From: Streptomyces sp. BK239 | GTDB taxonomy: Bacteria; Actinomycetota; Actinomycetes; Streptomycetales; Streptomycetaceae | DNA length: 64,000 nt | Direction of reading: 5' to 3' | NCBI RefSeq assembly: GCF_004217285.1 | Contig: NZ_SHKS01000004.1 | Location: 574,921 to 638,920 of the forward strand | Made by a program: the position numbers and the translations under genes | The notes under the pieces: model-generated | What the model saw: only the letters and a program-made list of their open reading frames with translations | Told to the model about the DNA's origin: nothing | Database searches by the model: none | Part shown: positions 34,997-41,426 of the stretch, one piece after another | How the letters are laid out: every line of letters starts with the position of its first letter | Numbering within the stretch: the first letter of the stretch is position 1

Positions 34997-35070
34997 ACCT
35001 CGCCCCTTCCTTCCACGTTCCCGGTGACCCATTACATCCACCGGCCCCTCCCCCTCCTGGAGCAACACCT

Positions 35071-35586
35071 ATGAGCACGCACCCGGCGATGAACAACGTA
35101 TCCAGCGACGCGCCCGCAACCGAGACGACGGCAAGCGGACAGCGGGACAACATGGCGTGGCTGCTGCGGCAGTTCGCCTCCGACGTCCCGGGCGTCACGC
35201 ACGCCGTCCTGTTGTCGCGCGACGGACTGCGGCTGCTGGACAGCGACGTCGATAAGGACTGGGCAGACGAACTGTCGGCCGCACTCAGCGGAGTTGCCTC
35301 CCTCGCGACGAACATCACCGGCCCCAGCCACGAGAAGAGGCCGGCCCGGCAGGTCATCATCGAGCGAGACGACTGCCTGTTCTTCGTTCAGAGCGCCGGG
35401 CGCAGCGCGGCCTTCGACAATCACCCCGGCAACCAACGCGGTGAGGTGGACACGATCCTCGCCGTCATCGCCACCACGGACGCCGACGCGGGCACCGTCG
35501 GGTACGAGATGGGTCGCCTCGTCCAGAAGTTCGCCCCCTACATGCTGATCCCCGTCCGCGTCGGCACGAGCGGAGAAGTCCGGTGA
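35071..35586 (+). CDS. Roadblock/LC7-domain protein (CvnB-like)
   Basis: A 171-residue protein. After about 25 variable residues, the roadblock/LC7 domain runs from NMAWLLRQFASDVPGVTHAV through LSRDGLRLLDS to QVIIERDDCLFFVQSAG, with a final EMGRLVQKFAPYM. Roadblock proteins act as regulators of the small GTPase of the same conservon. The stop overlaps the DUF742 start as GTGA. Confidence 0.9.
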   Translation: MSTHPAMNNVSSDAPATETTASGQRDNMAWLLRQFASDVPGVTHAVLLSRDGLRLLDSDVDKDWADELSAALSGVASLATNITGPSHEKRPARQVIIERDDCLFFVQSAGRSAAFDNHPGNQRGEVDTILAVIATTDADAGTVGYEMGRLVQKFAPYMLIPVRVGTSGEVR

Positions 35587-35996
35587 GCACACACGGCCGC
35601 GCGGTCGACGAGTCGACGTTCGTGCGGACCTACACCTTGACGCGCGGGCGCACCAAGCCGCGGCACCTGCTCGGTCTGGAAACCGTGCTGGACGCCGGAC
35701 CGGGGCGGCCCGGCCCGGCGCAGGCCGAGGAATGCGAGGAGATCCTCGCCCTGTGCCGAGAGCGTCGGCGTTCGGTGACCGAACTGGCGGGCCGACTGCG
35801 CCGCCCCGTCACCGCCGTGAAGATCCTTGTCTCGGACCTGCTGGACACCGACGCCCTGGTCGTCCCCGTCACCGCCCCCTATGCCGCATCCGACACGGAC
35901 TCGGATGCCGGTCCCTCCCCCCAGCTACTGGCGGCCCTCTCGGCGGGCCTGAAGAGGAAGTGGCCCGATGCCATTGCCTACCCCCAGGCCGGATGA
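35583..35996 (+). CDS. DUF742 protein (CvnC-like)
   Basis: A 137-residue protein with the DUF742 hallmarks FVRTYTLTRGRTKPRH near the start and a helical winged-helix-like region (EECEEILALCRERRRSVTEL, LRRPVTAVKILVSDLLD). The C-terminal 35 residues differ from typical CvnC and add a short tail (LLAALSAGLKRKWPDAIAYP). It overlaps the roadblock gene by four bases and the GTPase gene by 29. Confidence 0.9.
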   Translation: MSTHGRAVDESTFVRTYTLTRGRTKPRHLLGLETVLDAGPGRPGPAQAEECEEILALCRERRRSVTELAGRLRRPVTAVKILVSDLLDTDALVVPVTAPYAASDTDSDAGPSPQLLAALSAGLKRKWPDAIAYPQAG

Positions 35997-36636
35997 CCCG
36001 GCCGTGGTGCTGCGGACTGCGCCGCCACGGCACAAGGGTGCCCCGACCGTGCTGAAGATCGTGATCGCTGGGGGCTTCGGCGCGGGCAAGACCACCGCTG
36101 TGGGCGCGGTCAGCGAGATCACGCCGCTGAGCACGGAGGAGTACCTGACCGAGGCGAGCGCGGACTTCGACAGCCTGGCGGGCGTCGAGGCGAAGCAGAC
36201 CACTACGGTCGCCTTCGACTTCGGCCGCCTCAGCCTGCCCGACGCGCCAGTGCCCCTGGAGCTGTTCCTGTTCGGCACGCCCGGCCAGGATCGATTCGTC
36301 GACCTCTGGTACGACCTCTCCCGGGGAGCCGTCGGAGCGGTCGTCCTGGTCGACACCCGCCGTCTGGAAAGCAGCTTCACCCCCGTCAGCTTCTTGGAAG
36401 ACATCGGCCTGCCCTTCGTCGTCGCCATCAACCAGTTCGACAGAGCGCACCGTTACCAACCCCAGCAGGTCCGCACCGCCCTCGAACTGCCCACCTCAGT
36501 ACCGGTGGTCGCCTGCGACGCCCGCGACCCAATCCACGTCGCCGGCGTCCTGCTGACCCTCGTCGACCACGCCGTGAAGAACGCATCCGCGAGCCGCGTT
36601 CATCACGCATCCCCTACCACCCTCCAGGACGCCTGA
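35968..36636 (+). CDS. Conservon GTPase (CvnD-like)
   Basis: A 222-residue small GTPase. Walker A is AGGFGAGKTT near residue 33, the switch threonines are in ITPLSTEEYL, the DxxG-like segment is in LFLFGTPGQDRFVDLWYD near 91-107, and the N/TKxD equivalent is in VVAINQFDRAH near residue 153. MglA/Cvn-type GTPases cycle under control of the roadblock partner. The last base of its stop codon is the first of the next start (TGATG). Confidence 0.9.
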   Translation: MPLPTPRPDDPAVVLRTAPPRHKGAPTVLKIVIAGGFGAGKTTAVGAVSEITPLSTEEYLTEASADFDSLAGVEAKQTTTVAFDFGRLSLPDAPVPLELFLFGTPGQDRFVDLWYDLSRGAVGAVVLVDTRRLESSFTPVSFLEDIGLPFVVAINQFDRAHRYQPQQVRTALELPTSVPVVACDARDPIHVAGVLLTLVDHAVKNASASRVHHASPTTLQDA

Positions 36637-37277
36637 TGTCACAGCACCCCAGCGCCCCATACCTCGCACCGTCGACCACCCCAGCCGCCCTGTCCTTACC
36701 GCGGCGCGACATGCGGGACGCCGCCCGCGGGCCGATCACCCCGCCCGCCACCGCCATCACCGGTCCGCAGGCCCAGCAGCCATCGGAGCTGACGCAGCGG
36801 TACGAGCTGCTCGACCGCCTGGGCGTGCCCACCGTGGCCAGCGAGGACTTCGACGAGCTGGCCCGTGACATGGCCACACATGCCGGGTTCCTGTACGGGT
36901 TCGTCAACCTCTTCCTGGAGGAGCAGACCTTCGTCGGACTGCACCAGCCGTCGGCGGACACCGGATACGTCATCGTCGGCCGCACCATGAGCCGCAACCA
37001 CGGCTGGTGCCCAGAGGTCATGGCCCGCAAGAAGGCCCTGCCCCTGCACGACGTGCACGCCAGCCCCCGCTTCAGCGGCAACCATGTGGTCGACGCGGTC
37101 GGGATCCGCTCCTACTTCGGCGCCCCGCTCATCCACGACAGCGGCACCGTGCTGGGCACGGTATGCGTCATCGACCCCGAAAAGCGGCCCCTCAGCGAAG
37201 CCCGACGGCTCAGAGACATCGTCATCAACGCCGGCGCGCAGGTGATGGACCACATCGTTCGCGCCTCCGTCCGCTAG
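36636..37277 (+). CDS. GAF-domain protein
   Basis: A 213-residue protein, with a variable first 50 residues and then one GAF domain (RYELLDRLGVPTVASEDFDE, NLFLEEQTFVGLHQPSADTG, FSGNHVVDAVGIRSYFGAP, TVLGTVCVIDPEKRPLSEA). It is fused to no output domain. It is coupled by TGATG to the conservon GTPase gene and is probably the last gene of that unit, so it may feed a small-molecule or redox signal to it. This is inference from position. Confidence 0.85.
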   Translation: MSQHPSAPYLAPSTTPAALSLPRRDMRDAARGPITPPATAITGPQAQQPSELTQRYELLDRLGVPTVASEDFDELARDMATHAGFLYGFVNLFLEEQTFVGLHQPSADTGYVIVGRTMSRNHGWCPEVMARKKALPLHDVHASPRFSGNHVVDAVGIRSYFGAPLIHDSGTVLGTVCVIDPEKRPLSEARRLRDIVINAGAQVMDHIVRASVR

Positions 37278-37360
37278 GCCGTTCCACACCCCCCACCCGG
37301 GAGCCGTAGGCGATCCCCGGCCGCTCCACGATGCGACCTTCACCCAGGGAGAGGGAGACC

Positions 37361-38614
37361 ATGTCCGCCACCCCCACCACACCGCCACCGGCGCTGCGTC
37401 CCTACCTCACTGCCCGCCATGAACTGCTGTGGGACGAGGCGGACTCCTTCGCAGCCGAGCACGTCGCGCCGCGCACCGCGCGTATGGAGGCCGCTCCGTG
37501 CAGGGTAGAGCGCAAGGTCGCCGATCTGATGGCCGCACGGGGCTGGTTCGCCGTCACCGTCCCGTCAGCCTTCGGCGGGCTGAGTGCCGGACACGTGGCC
37601 AAGACCATCCTGGTCCACCGCCTCGCCTGCGTCTCGGCGGCTGCCGCGTCCATCCTGCAGGCCACATTGATCCCCGTCGGCGCCCTGCTGCACTTCGCCA
37701 CCTACGAGCAGAAGGGCCGCTGGCTGCCCCGAGTCGCGGACGGCTCACTGCTGTTGTCGATCGCTGTGACCGAACCTCGAGCTGGCGGACACATCGGCGG
37801 CATCGAAACCACCGCCGAGCGCGCCGGCAGCGAGTGGGTGGTCACCGGCAGCAAGATCCATATCGGCAACAGCCACCTCGCGGGAGCCCACCTCGTCGTC
37901 GCCCGAACCGCCGAGGCAGGCGTGAGCACCTCCCAGGCACTGACCGCATTCATGGTCGAAGCCGACCGCCCCGGGCTCTCCGTCTCCGACCACCGCCCCG
38001 GCCTCGGCCTGCACGGCTTCTCCGCCGGCCGACTCGACCTCGACCACGTCCGTGTTCCCCAAGACCACGTGGTTGGAGAGATCGGTCAAGGGCTGAGCGT
38101 CGCCCAAAGCAGCAGCATCCTGTACGGCCGACCCAACCTGGCCGCCGTCAGCCTCGGCATCCACGAAGCGGTCGTGGCCACCACAACTGCTCGTCTCAAG
38201 ACCCGTCCTCGCTACCGAGGCACCCTGTCAGACCTGCCCGTACTGCGGGACCGCATCGGTGGCATGGAAGCCCGCCTGCGCGCCGGCCGGATACTCGCCT
38301 ACCAGTCCGTGCACCTCCTCGACCAGGGGCTGCCCTGCGACGCCGACCTGATCAACGCCAAGTACCTCGGCCACCAGTGGGCCGTGCAGTCCACCCAGGA
38401 CGCCATGGAACTGCATGGCGCCCATGCCCTCGACCGCGACTACGTCCTTCAACGCCTGTGGCGCGACATCCAGCACACTTACCCACCGGCCGGAACCGGC
38501 GAAGTCCAGCGCATACGCCTGGCCGACGCCGCCTTCGACGAGAACCACATCCAGTGGTCCGAACGCCTCGCCGCCGAAGCCGCGTGGGCCCGCCCCGACC
38601 CGACCGCCGCATGA
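37361..38614 (+). CDS. Acyl-CoA dehydrogenase-like protein lacking the usual catalytic Glu
   Basis: The ATG at 37361 gives 417 residues. The fold is standard: an N-terminal helical domain (MAARGWFAVTVPSAFGGLSAG), the flavin/substrate segment VTEPRAGGHIGG near residue 136, and WVVTGSKIHIGNS. At the C-terminal catalytic site most family members have EGTxxIQR; here it is AGTGEVQR, placing Ala377 where the base should be. The alternative glutamate site of isovaleryl-type enzymes aligns with RPRYRG and also lacks Glu. It may bind an acyl-thioester without oxidising it, or use another base. It stands between the conservon and the lanthipeptide genes. Confidence 0.8.
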   Translation: MSATPTTPPPALRPYLTARHELLWDEADSFAAEHVAPRTARMEAAPCRVERKVADLMAARGWFAVTVPSAFGGLSAGHVAKTILVHRLACVSAAAASILQATLIPVGALLHFATYEQKGRWLPRVADGSLLLSIAVTEPRAGGHIGGIETTAERAGSEWVVTGSKIHIGNSHLAGAHLVVARTAEAGVSTSQALTAFMVEADRPGLSVSDHRPGLGLHGFSAGRLDLDHVRVPQDHVVGEIGQGLSVAQSSSILYGRPNLAAVSLGIHEAVVATTTARLKTRPRYRGTLSDLPVLRDRIGGMEARLRAGRILAYQSVHLLDQGLPCDADLINAKYLGHQWAVQSTQDAMELHGAHALDRDYVLQRLWRDIQHTYPPAGTGEVQRIRLADAAFDENHIQWSERLAAEAAWARPDPTAA

Positions 38615-38742
38615 GCCCCCGTGCGCGGCACCCCGTGAATCCACACCGCCGTGCACGGGCCCGTGTCGCCGGCCCCCGTCCCCCGCGGGGACCGGCGGCA
38701 CATCTCCCGGTGACCATCCATCCCAGCCGAGAAAGAGACACC

Positions 38743-39234
38743 GTGACCCCGCCCGTGACGACCAGCGCACCGATCACCCCCCTGACACCGACCCTGCAGC
38801 GCGTCGCCCAACACCTAGCAGACGGCCTCACGCCCGCAGAGATCGCCACGAAGACCGGACTGTCGGTCGCTACCGTCCGCCAGTACATCCGCGACATCCG
38901 CGAGAGCCTCCACTGCCCGCCCCGCTGCAAGCCCTCGGTGATCGTGCACCGCCTGTTCACCACCCAGCAGTTGGCCTCCCCCACGACGGACAGGCCAACG
39001 CCGGAACTCAGCCCGGACCAGTTGCTGCTGCTCCGAGCCGTCGCTGAGCACAGCGATACCCGCAACATCGCCGTCGCCGCCAAGATCGCCCCGGCCGACC
39101 TGCCCGCCGCGCTCGACCAGCTCCTCGCCGACACGAACGCACAGGACCCCACCCAGCTGGTGATTCTGGCGCACGGCTGGAAGCTGCTGGCGGCCGAGCG
39201 GGCCCACGCGACGCGGAGCGGAGCGGGCCAGTGA
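38743..39234 (+). CDS. LuxR-type helix-turn-helix protein, two HTH segments
   Basis: A 163-residue protein from a GTG at 38743, after GAAAGAG. Residues about 15-65 are a LuxR/GerE-like helix-turn-helix (LQRVAQHLADGLTPAEIATK, LSVATVRQYIRDIRESL). The C-terminal half has a second winged-helix-like segment (DQLLLLRAVAEHSDTRNIA, KIAPADLPAALDQLLAD). No receiver domain is present. It opens a chain of genes that overlap by four bases and leads to the lanthipeptide locus, so it is a candidate local regulator. Confidence 0.72.
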   Translation: MTPPVTTSAPITPLTPTLQRVAQHLADGLTPAEIATKTGLSVATVRQYIRDIRESLHCPPRCKPSVIVHRLFTTQQLASPTTDRPTPELSPDQLLLLRAVAEHSDTRNIAVAAKIAPADLPAALDQLLADTNAQDPTQLVILAHGWKLLAAERAHATRSGAGQ

Positions 39235-39881
39235 GCAGGCCCTCGACTCCCCTAGCCCGCGAGGAGCGACCGGCTTCGGCTTCGTTCGCCCCGGCGCCCC
39301 TGACCGCCATATACGAAGTGCGCACGCTACACACGGACGCCGAGCGCGAGGAAGCTGCCACCCTCGTCCAGGACCGTCAACGCTGGCTCACCATGCGCGG
39401 ACTGTTTGTGCCCGCTCAAGCAGACATCACAGTCCTCTTCCGCGACTCGCAGATGAGGCCAGCCGGACTGTACGAGGACGGGAAGCTGCTGGCCTGCATG
39501 ATCCCCGAGCGCGACCCCGACCTCGGATGGGGCGAGGGCCCGTGCCTCTTCCTGGGCTGCGTCCACACCCTGCCCGACCAGCCCGACGACATCACGCGGC
39601 TGATCACCCTGTGGGCATCCGACTTTGCCGCCCGGCTTGACCTCCCGCTCGTACGAACTGAGGCCATGGCCCGCCAGGTCCTCGAAGCCGAACCCGTCAC
39701 CGCCCTTCTGTGTCGGCTCACTGACATGGGCTGGGATGTACGGGGTTCCGGCACAGGGCGAGAGGGTGACCGGGTCGCCCGCCTCGAACTCGCCGCCGAG
39801 CGCCGGTCCGGGCTGAGCGCACTGATCGGCTGCCGCGTCCACGAGCCGCAGGCATCCTCGGACGATCGGGGCAGCGCGTGA
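39231..39881 (+). CDS. GNAT-like acyltransferase
   Basis: A 216-residue protein starting at a GTG that overlaps the previous stop (GTGA). After about 25 variable residues it shows an N-terminal GNAT pattern (IYEVRTLHTDAEREEAATLV, RQRWLTMRGLFVP), then PAGLYEDGKLLACMI and FLGCVHTLPDQPDDITRLIT. The acetyl-CoA-binding Q/RxxGxG/A loop is not clear, so activity is uncertain. It is coupled at both ends in the small-gene chain. Confidence 0.6.
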   Translation: MSRPSTPLAREERPASASFAPAPLTAIYEVRTLHTDAEREEAATLVQDRQRWLTMRGLFVPAQADITVLFRDSQMRPAGLYEDGKLLACMIPERDPDLGWGEGPCLFLGCVHTLPDQPDDITRLITLWASDFAARLDLPLVRTEAMARQVLEAEPVTALLCRLTDMGWDVRGSGTGREGDRVARLELAAERRSGLSALIGCRVHEPQASSDDRGSA

Positions 39882-40453
39882 CGATCGTGGAACCCCAGCG
39901 GCCCGACCTCGCCCGCGAGCTGATCGCCCGCGCAGCCGAGTCGGCCGAGCACCGGGCCAAACGAGTACGCAACCAGCTCGATGCCGTCCAACTAGGCCAA
40001 GGCCGTCACGCCGACCACGCCAACACCAAGGTGCTGCGCCGCATCCTGGCCGAGCACGATTGGCCCGGCCACAGCCTCGTCGGCCCCGACGGGGCCCGCG
40101 CCGCTTGGAGCATCGCTCTTCACAGCGACTACGAACCCGACTTTCAGCGTGCTGCCACCACTCTGCTGGAGCGGGCGGTACAGGCCGGCGATGCACTCAT
40201 CCAGCACTGGGCGCACCTGCACGACCGAGCCCTGATCAACATCGGACTTGAGCAGGAGTACGGAACGCAACTCCTCCTGCACGCCAGCGGTATCGAACTT
40301 TGTCCGCTGCGCGCCCCGGAATCGCTGGACGAGCGCAGGGCCAGCGTCGGGCTGCCTCCCGTCGCCGTCGCCTTGAGCTCGGTGCACCACCGCTACGCCT
40401 CGGATCACAGAGCGGAAGACGCCCTGACCGGCGCGCTCGCGGAGGCCGCATGA
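39878..40453 (+). CDS. DUF6624-like hypothetical protein
   Basis: A 191-residue protein starting at GTG (overlap GTGA). It carries the pattern NTKVLRRILAEHDWPGHSLV, GARAAWSIALHSDYEPDFQ and EYGTQLLLHASGIELCPLRA, which I recall as DUF6624. The paired His residues and the YGTQ motif recur in that family, whose activity is unknown to me. It overlaps the next small frame by ATGA. Confidence 0.62.
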   Translation: MTIVEPQRPDLARELIARAAESAEHRAKRVRNQLDAVQLGQGRHADHANTKVLRRILAEHDWPGHSLVGPDGARAAWSIALHSDYEPDFQRAATTLLERAVQAGDALIQHWAHLHDRALINIGLEQEYGTQLLLHASGIELCPLRAPESLDERRASVGLPPVAVALSSVHHRYASDHRAEDALTGALAEAA

Positions 40454-40530
40454 AGAAGCAGAACCCAGGCTCTCCATCAGCCAGACGCTCGCCCGCAACC
40501 CCGCGCTACGGAAGGAACGTTGCCCCATGA
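40450..40530 (+). CDS. 26-residue coupled micro-ORF
   Basis: The ATG at 40450 has GGAGG four bases upstream. The frame encodes MKKQNPGSPSARRSPATPRY plus six residues and stops at 40530. Its start overlaps the DUF6624-like stop (ATGA), and its stop overlaps the next start (ATGA) in the same way, exactly like the genes around it. The product is basic and disordered. It may be a real micropeptide or merely a translational relay to the next gene. Confidence 0.45.
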   Translation: MKKQNPGSPSARRSPATPRYGRNVAP

Positions 40531-40994
40531 AGCTCACGACCGCCATCCTCGCTGCCGGCGCCGCTGTCTCCCTCACCACCGCCCTGGTCGGAGCCGCCCG
40601 GCTCAGGCAGGACGCGCGGCACCAGGCTGCGCAGAACGAGGCGGTCCTCGCCCGGAACCAGCTCGACTGGCTGGCACAGATGTCCACCAACGCCGACCTT
40701 GCCAAACTCTGGGCACCCGAGGACATGGACGTCGAGGAGTACATGCAGCTGCTGCATGCCAACCAGCAAATCTGCACCCTCAGCCTGCGTGACCGCCTCG
40801 GCTTCGTCCGTAACGGGCAACTGCCGTTCTACGCCTCGAAGCTGATGGAAAGCGACGTCTGCCGACGGTACTGGAACCGCTTCGGCGACCTCCGCGCTCA
40901 GGAGGCCCAGGGCGACGAGCGGGCCGAGCACTTCACCCGCGTGCTGGACCAGGCCGCGAAGAACCACCCGCAGGCGCAGCCCGCAGGAGCCTGA
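40527..40994 (+). CDS. DUF6082-like protein with N-terminal membrane anchor
   Basis: A 155-residue protein. The first 24 residues are a membrane helix or uncleaved signal (MKLTTAILAAGAAVSLTTAL). The rest is helical (NQLDWLAQMSTNADLAKLWA, QLLHANQQICTLSLRDRLG, SDVCRRYWNRFGDLR), matching the DUF6082 pattern. Such proteins are frequent near Streptomyces RiPP and XRE-regulator loci. Function unknown. It is the last gene of the overlapping chain, 132 bases before the lanthipeptide precursor. Confidence 0.68.
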   Translation: MKLTTAILAAGAAVSLTTALVGAARLRQDARHQAAQNEAVLARNQLDWLAQMSTNADLAKLWAPEDMDVEEYMQLLHANQQICTLSLRDRLGFVRNGQLPFYASKLMESDVCRRYWNRFGDLRAQEAQGDERAEHFTRVLDQAAKNHPQAQPAGA

Positions 40995-41069
40995 CGACAC
41001 CACACACCAGCCCCCAGACGCGCGACCGCTCATGCGACTCCCCCAGCCACCGCCGTCTGGCAGCAGACC

Positions 41070-41091
41070 CCGGGGCCCGACCGGGCCTCGG
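41070..41091 (+). terminator. Stem-loop upstream of the precursor gene
   Basis: CCGGGGCCC and GGGCCTCGG form a 9-bp stem with one G-U pair and a GACC loop. It lies 76 bases after the DUF6082-like stop and 35 bases before the precursor ATG. It may end the upstream operon or structure the precursor leader RNA. Confidence 0.4.
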
Positions 41092-41126
41092 CATCCCGCA
41101 CCATCCACCACTCCTAGGAGGCATGC

Positions 41127-41312
41127 ATGACCGCCATCCAGGCCGAGAGGCCGACCGTTCCCGCACAGGCGGACCTCGCGAAGACCGACGACGACCCCTT
41201 CGGGCTCGACATCACCTTCATCGAGGGCACGCCGGCGACCGAGACGGTCCTGATGTGCAGCACGGGCGACACCTGCGGCAGCTCCTGCCCCAGCGCCTGC
41301 ACCACCTCGTAA
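41127..41312 (+). CDS. FxLD-family lanthipeptide precursor
   Basis: The ATG at 41127 follows a strong AGGAGG. The 61-residue peptide has an acidic leader with the defining FGLD at residues 25-28 (DDDPFGLDITFIEG) and a core of Cys44, Cys50, Cys54 and Cys58 among Ser and Thr (CSTGDTCGSSCPSACTTS). LanB-type dehydration of Ser/Thr and LanC-type addition of Cys could give up to four thioether rings. Asp48 in the core is a candidate for PIMT methylation and isoaspartate formation. The flanking genes supply each of these enzymes. Confidence 0.9.
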   Translation: MTAIQAERPTVPAQADLAKTDDDPFGLDITFIEGTPATETVLMCSTGDTCGSSCPSACTTS

Positions 41313-41333
41313 GCCGGAGCATCCCAGCAGCGT

Positions 41334-41363
41334 GGGCCGGACGGGGCTCTCCCCATCCGGCCC
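41334..41363 (+). terminator. Attenuator-like stem-loop after the precursor gene
   Basis: GGGCCGGACGGGG and CCCCATCCGGCCC pair over 13 positions with one mismatch around a CTCT loop, 21 bases after the precursor stop and before the dehydratase gene. There is no U-run. Such partial terminators let precursor mRNA exceed that of the enzymes. Confidence 0.55.
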
Positions 41364-41368
41364 GCCCC

Positions 41369-41404
41369 GCCCGCCACGCCCGCCACGCCCGCCACGCCCG
41401 CCAC
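41369..41404 (+). repeat. Four tandem copies of GCCCGCCAC
   Basis: Four perfect 9-base units follow the stem-loop directly and end 22 bases before the dehydratase start. They are too short and simple to be a mobile element; a spacing or RNA-stability role cannot be judged from sequence. Confidence 0.7.
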
Positions 41405-41426
41405 GCAGAAGATGAGGAGAGCCCTG

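Noticed and set aside
41369..41404. CRISPR-like array
   Set aside because: The units are 9 bases with no spacers between them, so this is a simple tandem repeat.
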